Under the pieces are notes generated by a model that was not told the origin of the DNA, made no database searches, and saw only the letters and a program-made list of their open reading frames with translations. From Candidatus Saccharimonadota bacterium (GTDB taxonomy: Bacteria > Patescibacteriota > Saccharimonadia > Saccharimonadales > Saccharimonadaceae): DNA of 64,000 nt. Location: assembly GCA_905372305.1 (NCBI GenBank), contig CAJPOP010000001.1, positions 372,001-436,000 on the forward strand, written 5' to 3'. The position numbers were made by a program, and so were the translations under genes. Below are positions 16,289-24,257 of the stretch, piece by piece; position 1 is the first letter of the stretch, and each line of letters begins with the position of its first letter.

Positions 16289-17134
16289 ATGAACGAGACA
16301 TTGGCGGTTGAACAGCTGGAGGAAAAAGCGCGAGAGCTAAGGAAGCTAGTTATTCGCCAAGTAGCAGCCGCTGGCAGCGGTCATGTGGCGGGGCCGCTGG
16401 GTTTTGCTGATGTTATGACGGTGCTGTATTTTCGGATTCTTAGATTGCGGCCAGAAGAACCGGATTGGCTTGATCGCGATCTGTTCGTCATGAGTAACGG
16501 CCATTATGCGCCGCTGCTATACGCAGCGATGGCGATGCGTGGATTTTTATCGGAATCAGAATTAATGAATTTGCGGCAGTTCGGCTCGCGGCTACAAGGG
16601 CATCCAGAGCGGGTAAAATTACCAGGGCTAGAGACGACCAGCGGGCCGCTCGGCTGCGGACTCAGCCAGGCTGCCGGTATGACATATCATTTGCAGTATT
16701 TGCAGAATTCGGAGCGATTCGTATATTGTAGTTTAGGCGATGGTGAACTTGATGAGGGTAATATTTGGGAAGCGGTAATGTTTGCAGCCAAGTATAAATT
16801 GGGCCGGCTAATCAGCATCGTTGATCGTAATACTATTCAAATTGGTGGCGGTACCGAGCAGGTCATGCCACTGGGTGACTTGGGTGAGAAATGGCGCAGT
16901 TTCGGCTGGCAGGTGCAGGAAATTGACGGGCATGACATGGCGCAAATTATCGCAGCAATTGAAGCAGCACAGGCAGTACGCGAGCGGCCGAGCCTTATTA
17001 TCGCGCATACGGTGCCCGGGCGCGGCGTTGATTTTATGGAGAGTGATTATCGATGGCACGGCAAGGCGCCAAATGCTGAGCAGGCCGCTGCAGCTCTGGC
17101 GCAATTAGATCTATCAGCCGGGAAACAGCCGTAA
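16289..17134 (+). CDS. Transketolase, N-terminal subunit
   Basis: A 281-residue subunit that carries the thiamine diphosphate-binding half. AAGSGHVAGPLGFADVMTVL, the SGPLGCGLSQAAGM block and the metal/TPP motif GDGELDEGNIWEA are clear. In the split form this chain works with a separate C-terminal subunit, encoded 14 bases downstream. The reaction transfers two-carbon ketol units between sugar phosphates. Confidence 0.94.
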   Translation: MNETLAVEQLEEKARELRKLVIRQVAAAGSGHVAGPLGFADVMTVLYFRILRLRPEEPDWLDRDLFVMSNGHYAPLLYAAMAMRGFLSESELMNLRQFGSRLQGHPERVKLPGLETTSGPLGCGLSQAAGMTYHLQYLQNSERFVYCSLGDGELDEGNIWEAVMFAAKYKLGRLISIVDRNTIQIGGGTEQVMPLGDLGEKWRSFGWQVQEIDGHDMAQIIAAIEAAQAVRERPSLIIAHTVPGRGVDFMESDYRWHGKAPNAEQAAAALAQLDLSAGKQP

Positions 17135-17148
17135 GAAGGGATGGGCGT

Positions 17149-18102
17149 ATGAGCATGTTGCGGGATGATTGGCGTGCGGGAAATACCGCGTCAATGCGGT
17201 TCGGTTTTGGTCACGGATTAGTTCACGCAGCAGTGAACAATAGTCGGATTGTGGCGCTAAGCGCTGACCTGGCAGAAAGTGTTGGCTTTGGCGAATTTGC
17301 CGAGCGAATCGGTGCGCCGCGGTTCATTGAGGTTGGTGTGGCAGAGCAAAATCTGGTGACTGTGGCGTCAGGACTAGCAGCCATGGGTAATGTTCCGTTT
17401 GCAGCCAGCTATGCGGCGTTCAGTCCGGGGCGTAATTGGGAACAAATTCGGACGACGATTTGCCTGAATGATCAGCCGGTCAAGCTGGTTGGTTCACATG
17501 CCGGGCTGAATGTCGGTGCGGACGGCGCGACGCACCAAATGCTGGAGGACATCGCGCTGATGCGGAGTCTGCCAAACATGGTGGTCTTGGCACCGGGTGA
17601 TGCCTACGAGGCCGAAATGATGGCAGCAGTGATGGCGGCTGATCCGCGGCCAAATTATGTGCGGTTGCCGCGAGCTGACATGCCGCTGTTTTTGGATGGG
17701 GAAGTGGCGATTGGCCAGGCGTCTGTACTGCGGCAGGGTACCGATGTGGCGCTGCTGGGTACTGGCACGATGACATATCAGCTGCTCATGGCGGCAGAAC
17801 AATTGGCGTACGCCGGCGTTCAGGCAGAAGTCGTGTATTTTAATACTATCAAGCCGCTGGACGAAACAGCGGTCGTTGCCGCCGCCCAAAAATGCGGCCG
17901 TGTGGTGACAGCAGAAGAAGAGCAAATTGCCGGCGGATTTGGCAGTGCGGTGGCGGAAGTACTCAGTGAAAAATTATCAGTGAAAATAAAGCGTATCGGC
18001 GTCCGCGACCAGTTCGGCGAAAGCGGTACGGTAACTGAATTGTGGAAAAAGCATGGGCTGGATGTCGAAGCGATTGTCCAGCAAATAAAAAGTATGTTGT
18101 AA
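17149..18102 (+). CDS. Transketolase, C-terminal subunit
   Basis: A 317-residue partner of the upstream subunit. The Pyr domain shows EVGVAEQNLVTVASGLAAMG (Glu activates TPP) and SHAGLNVGADGATHQMLEDI, followed by a transketolase C-terminal domain (about 190-317). The Shine-Dalgarno-like AGAAGGG precedes ATG. End of the rpiB-rpe-tkt operon, and a structured element lies ten bases after the stop. Confidence 0.94.
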   Translation: MSMLRDDWRAGNTASMRFGFGHGLVHAAVNNSRIVALSADLAESVGFGEFAERIGAPRFIEVGVAEQNLVTVASGLAAMGNVPFAASYAAFSPGRNWEQIRTTICLNDQPVKLVGSHAGLNVGADGATHQMLEDIALMRSLPNMVVLAPGDAYEAEMMAAVMAADPRPNYVRLPRADMPLFLDGEVAIGQASVLRQGTDVALLGTGTMTYQLLMAAEQLAYAGVQAEVVYFNTIKPLDETAVVAAAQKCGRVVTAEEEQIAGGFGSAVAEVLSEKLSVKIKRIGVRDQFGESGTVTELWKKHGLDVEAIVQQIKSML

Positions 18103-18111
18103 AACGTGGTA

Positions 18112-18237
18112 AATAATTCCAGTGAACTAGCCCGCCGAACATCTCAAGCCGAACCGGGTCTCAACCCGGGAAATATCAAGAAAGATATCTCAATCGGGGA
18201 GAGGTTTGGCGAGTAGTCCAGCGGGCATTAAGCCCGC
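18112..18237. ncRNA. Structured element D, 3' end of minus-strand cassette
   Basis: Begins AATAATTCC (18112-18120), then TAGCCCGCCGAA (18128-18139) and CTCAAGCCGA (18143-18152), matching element C. The following stem is CCGGGT-CTCA-ACCCGG (18154-18169), in the place of AGGCTT/AAGCCT in C but with a wholly different sequence, i.e. covariation. GCCCGC (18130-18135) can pair with GCGGGC (18221-18226), which can instead pair with GCCCGC at 18232-18237; ACTA/TAGT interleaves with it. Role unproven; terminator, 3' UTR or non-coding RNA are all possible. Confidence 0.5.
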
Positions 18238-18245
18238 GTTGAGTG

Positions 18246-18509
18246 TCAGCGAAGTTCAAGTCCTTCAATAACGGCGGCCAGGGTGCCGCAGATAGTCACG
18301 AACTCATAGATTATCGCCAGCGAGAAGATCTCACGATCTCCTGCTGCTACGTATTGTCCAAATGTCACCCAGAAGGTGGTGTGGACGATCGTCGTCACGA
18401 TAGTACTGACAATGAGAATGATGACGTTATCTTTGGCAACAGCCAACATGATGGACAGTGGCGCGAGAATGAACATCGAGATGAGGACAACGGCAAGGAT
18501 GGCGTTCAT
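18246..18509 (-). CDS. Small membrane protein of cassette D
   Basis: An 87-residue hydrophobic protein starting MNAILAVVLISMFILAPLSIM. Two or three membrane segments are likely (about 2-22, 27-50 and 62-82). I do not recognise a family. The ATG at 18509 is chosen because AAAGGAGG lies seven bases upstream; the earlier in-frame ATG at 18515 touches that site. The promoter and hairpin leader are shared with the 71-residue gene at 14775-14990, although the proteins are unrelated. Confidence 0.65.
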   Translation of the reverse strand: MNAILAVVLISMFILAPLSIMLAVAKDNVIILIVSTIVTTIVHTTFWVTFGQYVAAGDREIFSLAIIYEFVTICGTLAAVIEGLELR

Positions 18510-18538
18510 GACCATCCTCCTTTCTGTTCTCTTCCACT

Positions 18539-18618
18539 CAAGCTAAGGGCGACTTTCGCCCCAGACTAAGCTTGGCGAAAGCTGATATATATATATCATA
18601 CCGGAACAGAAAAGTCAA
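18539..18618 (-). promoter_or_regulatory. Promoter and 5' hairpin of cassette D
   Basis: On the minus strand TTGACT (18618-18613), 17 bases, TATATA (18595-18590) preceded by TGA. The leader hairpin has outer stem CAAGCT/AGCTTG (18574-18569 with 18544-18539) and inner GGGCG-AAAGT-CGCCC. The inner loop is nearly identical to cassette C, while the outer stem differs but keeps pairing. Confidence 0.7.
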
Positions 18619-18761
18619 CACTTTCACCGCATTTTCTCCAAAAGTCAAATCACCCACCCCTGTAAAATTCGCTAAAAATTATTTGCCAAAATCCGCCTCT
18701 TTTCATTTTCCGCCGCCGCTGCTATACTTAAACATAAGTAGTATAAGAGGTAAAAGGGTAT

Positions 18762-19673
18762 ATGGGACTGACAATTTCTGACATTCGGCGCAATACCACG
18801 CATGCGCGCCATTTGATGCAGCGGACACGAGCGCAACATTTTGCGGTCGGGGCGTTTAATATTGATAATCAAGAAACGCTGATCGCAGTGGCGCGGGCGG
18901 CGCAGAAGCTCCAATCGCCAGTTCTGGTGGAAGTATCAGACGCCGAGGTTAAGGCCATGGGGCTGGAGAACGTGCGCGATTTGGTGGATAATTATAAGGC
19001 TGAATACGGCATCGAGATTTATTTGAACTTAGATCATGGGCCGACGGTGGAGGGCTGCAAGCGGGCGATTGACGCGGGTTATGAATTTGTGCATATCGAT
19101 ATTTCCCAGGCAAATCACGATGCCTCGGATGAAGAAATCATCGCCAAAACCCGCGAAGTTGTCGAGTATGCCAAGTTCACCGGCGCGTTGGTGGAAGCCG
19201 AGCCGCATTATTTTTGGGGTTCGTCAACCGTCCATACCGAGGCGATTGACTATGAAGAAATTAAGAAAACCTTTTCCACGCCAGAGGGTGCGCGTGATTT
19301 CGTAGAGGCGACGGGAATTGACACTTTTGCGGCGGCGATTGGTAATTTGCATGGGTTGTATCCGGTGCCGAAAGTGCTGGATTTGGAATTATTAGCGCGC
19401 ATCCGCGAGGCGCTGCACTGCCAGCTTTCGCTTCATGGCGGGTCAGGTACGCCGCTGCATTATTTTAAGGATGCGGCGAAAATTGGCGTTTCTAAGATTA
19501 ATATCAATTCCGATATGCGCTACGCCTTTCGCACGACGCTGGAAAAAACCTTGCGTGAAAATCCGAACGAATACGCCATCGTCAAGCTAATGCCGCCGGT
19601 ATATGCTGCTGTTCAGGAGGTGATTGAGGAAAAAATTCAAGCCTTCGGATCGGCGGGGAAGGCGGTGGTGTAA
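18762..19673 (+). CDS. fba: Fructose-bisphosphate aldolase, class II
   Basis: A 303-residue zinc-dependent aldolase. AVGAFNIDNQETL near the N-terminus, LNLDHGP (zinc His and catalytic Asp region), VEAEPHYFWG, IGNLHGLY and LHGGSGTPLHYF are the class II motifs. It cleaves fructose-1,6-bisphosphate or the tagatose analogue. TATACT (18723-18728) and a second -10-like TATAAG precede it. Its stop overlaps the next start by one base. Confidence 0.92.
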   Translation: MGLTISDIRRNTTHARHLMQRTRAQHFAVGAFNIDNQETLIAVARAAQKLQSPVLVEVSDAEVKAMGLENVRDLVDNYKAEYGIEIYLNLDHGPTVEGCKRAIDAGYEFVHIDISQANHDASDEEIIAKTREVVEYAKFTGALVEAEPHYFWGSSTVHTEAIDYEEIKKTFSTPEGARDFVEATGIDTFAAAIGNLHGLYPVPKVLDLELLARIREALHCQLSLHGGSGTPLHYFKDAAKIGVSKININSDMRYAFRTTLEKTLRENPNEYAIVKLMPPVYAAVQEVIEEKIQAFGSAGKAVV

Positions 19674-20635
19674 TGGCGAAAATTATTACTGTCGGTGCAG
19701 GCGTGCAGGATGTTTTTTTAAGCCAGTCGGACGCGCTAAAACCAGTGTGCGAAAGTCCGGAGCATTGTTTTGCCCGGTTGGATTTGGGAGCGAAAGCCGA
19801 TGTTAACCAGATTCATTTCGCTACAGGCGGCGGTGCTACTAATGCGGCAGTGACATTTGCTCGCCAAGGGCATCAGGCCTTATTCATGGGTATTATTGGC
19901 AAGGATCCGGCTGGCCAGGCGGTGCTGGATGATTTAGATAAAGAAGGCGTCGGTACGCAATTGGTAAAATATTCCTTAAAATACAGTACCGGCTATTCAG
20001 TACTATTGTTGGCGCCAAACGGCGAAAGGACGATTTTAACTTATCGCGGTGCATCGACGCATTATCATCCAGCGGATTTTGATATCAGCGATCAAAAAGC
20101 CGACTGGCTGTACGTTTCTACCTTGTCGGGAAACATGGACGTGCTAAACAAGTTATTCCGCCAAGCCAGAGACCAGGGGATTAAGATTTGCTTTAATCCA
20201 GGTAAAAAGGAATTAGCCCAAAAAGACAAGCTAATTGGCTTGTTGCAGGATGTCGAGATCTTAACCGTGAACCGCGAGGAAATGCAGTTGTTGGTGTCTG
20301 GTGATGATTTGGAATCTTTGGCGCGCAATGCTCTGAATTTAGTACCAGTTGTGTTGATAACCGACGGCGTGAACGGCTCTATTGCCAGCGATGGCAGGAC
20401 TATTGTTCGTGCTGGCATATATGACGATCGGCCGTCAATTGACAGAACTGGCGCTGGCGATGCTTTTGCATCTGGATTTTTAAGCGCTTGGGCGGAGGAC
20501 AGTAATTTAAAAAATGCAATTATTTTTGCCAGTGCTAACGCTAGCTCGGTGGTGATGAATATCGGCGCTAAAACTGGAATTTTACAAAAAGGTACGCCGC
20601 TCCACGCTATGCCAATTCATGAAAAGGAGGTTTGA
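19673..20635 (+). CDS. PfkB-family carbohydrate kinase
   Basis: A 320-residue ribokinase-fold sugar kinase. The N-terminal Gly-rich GGGATNAAVTFARQGH and C-terminal DRTGAGDAFASGFLSAW (anion hole and catalytic Asp) are both PfkB signatures. The substrate cannot be fixed from sequence. Its coupling to class II aldolase suggests a phosphorylated or phosphorylatable hexose, and no PfkA is seen in this window. Confidence 0.88.
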   Translation: MAKIITVGAGVQDVFLSQSDALKPVCESPEHCFARLDLGAKADVNQIHFATGGGATNAAVTFARQGHQALFMGIIGKDPAGQAVLDDLDKEGVGTQLVKYSLKYSTGYSVLLLAPNGERTILTYRGASTHYHPADFDISDQKADWLYVSTLSGNMDVLNKLFRQARDQGIKICFNPGKKELAQKDKLIGLLQDVEILTVNREEMQLLVSGDDLESLARNALNLVPVVLITDGVNGSIASDGRTIVRAGIYDDRPSIDRTGAGDAFASGFLSAWAEDSNLKNAIIFASANASSVVMNIGAKTGILQKGTPLHAMPIHEKEV

Positions 20636-20636
20636 A

Positions 20637-21248
20637 ATGCCGCGAAGTTTAAGCAGGCTTTTAGGCGATGACAGTAAGCAGCGATTAGCGCTAAACGAGT
20701 TGCAGCGAATGACGCGCGACGATAGCGACGTGCGGTTGATCGCGGAAATTTTAGCGCGGGCGCATTCGATCATTCGCTCGCTTGGTCTTGATCCTGGCGA
20801 TACTACCGCCGAGGAAGTTTACCAGGCGCTGCAGGCAATCGCCCCGCGGGCAGAAAATTGGGCGCCGTTTAAGGCATCCGATTGGGTATTGTTAGATATC
20901 GACGGGCAAGTTATTTCGTTTCATCCGGTTGATGTAATTGATAATTATCATTATCAATTACCGCTTGGACAACACCAAACGTCTCGAGGAAGAAGAGGTT
21001 TGGGTTTTGAAATCGCTCGCCGTTATAAAGATCATCCAAAGACTCATAATTCAACTGTCGAACGTGTCGTTTGCGAGGGCGGGATTTGTTATATTGCCTC
21101 GGCTGTTGGCGAGCCGGTCAAGTCAGAATCCCCGTTTCAATTGCCGGTAGCCAGCTCCAAACCAAAGAATTATAAGTCAGCTGGTACGCCTCTGAAATCT
21201 AAAAAATCTAGCAGTAAAAAATCTAATAAAAAACCCAGTAAAACTTGA
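20637..21248 (+). CDS. Hypothetical protein with basic Ser/Lys tail
   Basis: A 203-residue protein starting MPRSLSRLLGDDSKQRLAL, with AAAGGAGG six bases upstream, overlapping the end of the kinase gene region. A helical N-terminal half (1-85) is followed by a beta-rich part with WVLLDIDGQVISFHPVDVI and a His-rich loop; the last 40 residues are a low-complexity Lys/Ser/Pro tail. No family recognised. Probably cotranscribed with fba and the kinase. Confidence 0.65.
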   Translation: MPRSLSRLLGDDSKQRLALNELQRMTRDDSDVRLIAEILARAHSIIRSLGLDPGDTTAEEVYQALQAIAPRAENWAPFKASDWVLLDIDGQVISFHPVDVIDNYHYQLPLGQHQTSRGRRGLGFEIARRYKDHPKTHNSTVERVVCEGGICYIASAVGEPVKSESPFQLPVASSKPKNYKSAGTPLKSKKSSSKKSNKKPSKT

Positions 21249-21316
21249 AAGCCTCTAAGAATTATCTGAAAATCCTGAAAACTCAGAGTAATCGGGCGGT
21301 TTAATACGAAGTCTGG

Positions 21317-22003
21317 TCAGCAGTACGTCTTATTAGATTGTACCAGCTCAATGATCTCATCGACGCTGTCGGTGATAGTATAAATATCCAGGTCTTTCTC
21401 GACGATAGCTCCTTCGGCCAACATATGGTTGCGGAAAAAGGCGTCCAAATCGCTCCAAAACGCTGTGTCGAACAGGATCACTGGCGCGCGGTTGGCTTTT
21501 TCAGTCTGGATCAGCGTCAATATTTCCGCCAACTCATCCAACGTGCCGAAGCCGCCCGGGAAATAAATATAGGCATTAGCAAACATGGTCATGACAATTT
21601 TCCGCGGGGCAAAGTGCTGAAACTCAAACACCTCGGTGGCGTATTTATTGACTTCCTGTTCGTGTGGCAGGCGAATGTTGAAAGCGATCGACTCGCCGCC
21701 AGCAGCCCGCGCTCCCTCTTGGACGGCCTTGTTGGCGCCTTCATTGGCAGCGCCCATAATGCCGTGCCCGCCGCCGGAAACGATGGCATAGCCAAGTTTA
21801 GCTAGCCGTTCAGCCGTTTCTTTCGCGGCGTGGTAATAGGCGCTATTTGGATCGGTGCGCGCTGAACCGAAGATAGTTACTGTTTTCTGATATTTCCGAA
21901 GAATTTCGTAGCCGCTCTGGATCTCATCTTCCATCTTACCGAGGCGGAACATTGCAGCCTGTAACTGTACGTCGCGTGGAACGCAAAAATTTTTTGGGGT
22001 CAT
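21317..22003 (-). CDS. LOG family (TIGR00730-like) nucleotide-processing protein
   Basis: A 228-residue Rossmann-fold protein. VTIFGSARTDPNSAYYHAA, VSGGGHGIMGAANEGA and the FPGGFGTLDELAEILTLIQT motif (P-G-G-x-G-T-x-x-E) identify the lysine-decarboxylase-like LOG family. Members with activity release free base from nucleoside monophosphates. A Shine-Dalgarno AAGGATA is upstream. Monocistronic; converges with the 20637 gene. Confidence 0.88.
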   Translation of the reverse strand: MTPKNFCVPRDVQLQAAMFRLGKMEDEIQSGYEILRKYQKTVTIFGSARTDPNSAYYHAAKETAERLAKLGYAIVSGGGHGIMGAANEGANKAVQEGARAAGGESIAFNIRLPHEQEVNKYATEVFEFQHFAPRKIVMTMFANAYIYFPGGFGTLDELAEILTLIQTEKANRAPVILFDTAFWSDLDAFFRNHMLAEGAIVEKDLDIYTITDSVDEIIELVQSNKTYC

Positions 22004-22101
22004 GGTTATCCTTTTGTTTTATGATATAACTCTTCTAATTATAGCATAAGCATTACTATTTTGTCAAATAGCAATTTTATGGGCTGGCTATTTATTTCGA
22101 G

Positions 22102-23235
22102 CTACCTGATAACGTCGGCTACTGCCGGTACAACGCGCTCGTCAAATGGCGATGGTATGACCTCGTCGGCGGTCGGGTGGTCGACGAGTGCTGCCAAAGC
22201 CTTGGCTGCTGCTAATTTATGCTCGTCGGTGATTTTCTTAACGCCGTGATCTAATGCGCCGCGGAAAATTCCCGGGAAGGCCAGGGAATTATTGATCTGG
22301 TTTGGAAAGTCGCTGCGGCCAGTCGCGATGACAGCCACGCCCGCTTCCTTAGCAATGTCTGGCATGATTTCTGGTACTGGATTTGCCAAGGCAAAGACGA
22401 CAGGATTTTTAGCCATTTTTGCTACCATTTCCGGAGTTAGCAGTCCTGGCTTTGATACGCCGATGAAAATGTCGGCATCGGTAATTGCGTCGTTTAGCGA
22501 GCCGCTAATGTCTGTTCTTAGATATTGTTTTAGGGCGGTTTTTTCGGCATTCAAATCATCGCGTTCATCGGAAATAATGCCGCGGCTATCAACAGCGTAA
22601 ATATTATGAACGCCATAAGCGTATAGTAACTTAGCGATGGCTGTGCCAGCAGCTCCCGCGCCAATCATGACCACTTTGCAGTCAGGCAGATTTTTACCAA
22701 CGACTTTCATAGAGTTAATCAACCCCGCTAATACCACGACTGCCGTGCCGTGCTGGTCGTCGTGAAATACGGGGATATCCAGTTCGTCTTTCAAGCGTTC
22801 TTCAATCTCAAAGCACTTCGGCGCAGCGATATCCTCCAGATTGATCGCTCCAAAGCTCGGCGCTATCGCCTTGACGGCAGCGATAATTTCTTCTGGCTCA
22901 TGAACGTCCAAGACAATTGGCACGGCATCGACATTGGCGAAATGCTTGAACAACAGCGCCTTGCCTTCCATGACTGGCATGGCGGCTTTCGGCCCCAAGT
23001 CGCCCAAGCCTAAAATCGCTGAACCGTCAGAAATCACGCCGACCAAATTGTTCGTCCAAGTGTATTTCGGCAAATCCGCTGGATTCTCGGCAATGGCCTG
23101 GCTAATGGCGCCGACGCCTGGGCTGTAATAAGCGCTAAGCTTATCGCGGTCAATTTCGCCGTTATCGCGCAGCGCGGTGGTGATTTTACCTTTGTATTTT
23201 TCGTGTAGTTCTAGTGCTAATTTATTGTAGTCCAT
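22102..23235 (-). CDS. NAD(P)-dependent malic enzyme
   Basis: A 377-residue enzyme that converts malate to pyruvate and CO2. YYSPGVGAISQAIAENP, the IEERLKDELDIPVFHDDQHGTAVVVLAG block and the NAD site MIGAGAAGTAIAKLL are conserved. This is the short bacterial form without the phosphotransacetylase-like domain. The start MDYNKLALEL (23235) is preferred because TATAAT (23247-23242) is six bases before it; no Shine-Dalgarno. Confidence 0.93.
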   Translation of the reverse strand: MDYNKLALELHEKYKGKITTALRDNGEIDRDKLSAYYSPGVGAISQAIAENPADLPKYTWTNNLVGVISDGSAILGLGDLGPKAAMPVMEGKALLFKHFANVDAVPIVLDVHEPEEIIAAVKAIAPSFGAINLEDIAAPKCFEIEERLKDELDIPVFHDDQHGTAVVVLAGLINSMKVVGKNLPDCKVVMIGAGAAGTAIAKLLYAYGVHNIYAVDSRGIISDERDDLNAEKTALKQYLRTDISGSLNDAITDADIFIGVSKPGLLTPEMVAKMAKNPVVFALANPVPEIMPDIAKEAGVAVIATGRSDFPNQINNSLAFPGIFRGALDHGVKKITDEHKLAAAKALAALVDHPTADEVIPSPFDERVVPAVADVIR

Positions 23236-23261
23236 ACTAATATTATACGCCATGATAGCGG

Positions 23262-23294
23262 TTTGTTGTTATATATCTGGAAGCATGATATGAT
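23262..23294 (+). promoter_or_regulatory. Promoter of the lipoprotein pair
   Basis: TTGTTA, 17 bases, TATGAT (23289-23294), then AAGGAGG at about 23314-23320. The spacing from this ribosome site to the ATG at 23336 is long (about 15 bases). Confidence 0.45.
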
Positions 23295-23335
23295 TTGGGT
23301 AGTTTTAATAGATAAGGAGGAGATGTAATATTATT

Positions 23336-23641
23336 ATGAGGAGTAGTGTCGGACATGAAGGTTCTTTTGGTGGTAATAGGGAAAGAAAGAAACCTGGTTT
23401 TTTGCAGCACGCGGCGGCGGGACTGGCGAGTATTGCATTAGCTCTCGGCGGCTGCAGTATTGGCGAAGCTGGTGCAGGAGCTAGCTCTAGTCCGGAAGCA
23501 ACTGCCGCACCAGACACTACGTCCACCGCGGAAGCAGCTCCAACGCCGACTGCCGATAGAACACCGAAGATGGTTGCTCCGGGCGAATTGCCGACAGTTG
23601 AGCAGTTATCGGTGGAGAATTTGGAGAAAGCGAATGTATAA
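23336..23641 (+). CDS. Putative lipoprotein, N-terminal part
   Basis: A 101-residue reading frame with a hydrophilic N-region of about 24 residues, a hydrophobic segment (HAAAGLASIALALGG) and a lipobox LALGGC (Cys about residue 40). After the Cys comes a Ser/Ala/Thr/Pro-rich spacer typical of surface lipoproteins. It ends at TAA overlapping the next ATG (TAATG, 23639-23643). The short length and missing folded domain suggest that it and the following frame were, or still function as, one protein of about 245 residues. Confidence 0.55.
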   Translation: MRSSVGHEGSFGGNRERKKPGFLQHAAAGLASIALALGGCSIGEAGAGASSSPEATAAPDTTSTAEAAPTPTADRTPKMVAPGELPTVEQLSVENLEKANV

Positions 23642-24084
23642 TGTATTCCGTAGGAGCGTTCTGGACTAAAGACGGTACGCTCGTTTCCAGACCGATTGCG
23701 GTAGTCAATGGTAAACTCACCACGTTTGGTGAGGAAGCGTGTAACGGCGGAAAAGTGGAAGTAGGAAAAGAAGATGACGTACGGTATTTCGTTATCGTTT
23801 GGGAACAAGAGCCAGGAGCGACTGTTGTTGAAGAGGTATTTGCCGAAGATGGTGAGAATACTTATGCTGATATGAGGTTTGGCAGAGTGCCGCTATACCA
23901 GACGATTCAGGCGGTAAGGACTGATGGGCGCGACTTTACAGATTGGAGCGGGGTTACTGTTACTTTCACGCTGCCAGACGGACAGATGGTTCCGGTTGCT
24001 TGCGAGTATGATCAGGCGGCTAGCCAGGGAGCTGACTCGCAAACCTTTGTTAGCTCTAGCAATACTGAGCTTTGCCGGAAGTAG
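23641..24084 (+). CDS. Putative exported domain, C-terminal part of lipoprotein
   Basis: A 147-residue frame without its own signal peptide, starting MYSVGAFWTKDGTLVSRPIA. Beta-rich, with four Cys including one at the end (LCRK). There is no Shine-Dalgarno of its own; it either re-initiates at TAATG or is joined to the upstream lipoprotein frame by a frameshift. A small net shift at 23637-23645 would read through as NVYSVGAF. Function unknown. Confidence 0.5.
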   Translation: MYSVGAFWTKDGTLVSRPIAVVNGKLTTFGEEACNGGKVEVGKEDDVRYFVIVWEQEPGATVVEEVFAEDGENTYADMRFGRVPLYQTIQAVRTDGRDFTDWSGVTVTFTLPDGQMVPVACEYDQAASQGADSQTFVSSSNTELCRK

Positions 24085-24115
24085 CAGCGTAAGGCAACTG
24101 AAATAGTGTTAGGTG

Positions 24116-24140
24116 GCGATTTACTGAACAGCCAAGGGTT
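24116..24140 (+). repeat. 25-bp direct repeat, left flank of IS
   Basis: GCGATTTACTGAACAGCCAAG plus GGTT abuts the IS terminal TGT at 24141. It matches 25273-25297 at 24 of 25 positions (one G/T difference near the IS). Read as a target-site duplication. Confidence 0.8.
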
Positions 24141-24185
24141 TGTTAGCTAAACAAACATCTGAGAATAATCATCAATTGCCAAATA

Positions 24186-24256
24186 AATAATCCCTTCAAG
24201 GATGTATAGTTGAAATTGTATAACTAAAACTAACGCCATCCGAAGGAGGGATTATT
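24186..24256 (+). promoter_or_regulatory. Stem able to hide the transposase ribosome binding site
   Basis: AATAATCCCT (24186-24195) is the perfect complement of AGGGATTATT (24247-24256), which contains part of the AGGAGGG Shine-Dalgarno. A transcript entering from outside would include both arms and could fold, while one starting between them (e.g. near the TATAAC at 24220) would not. Confidence 0.5.
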
Positions 24257-24257
24257 T

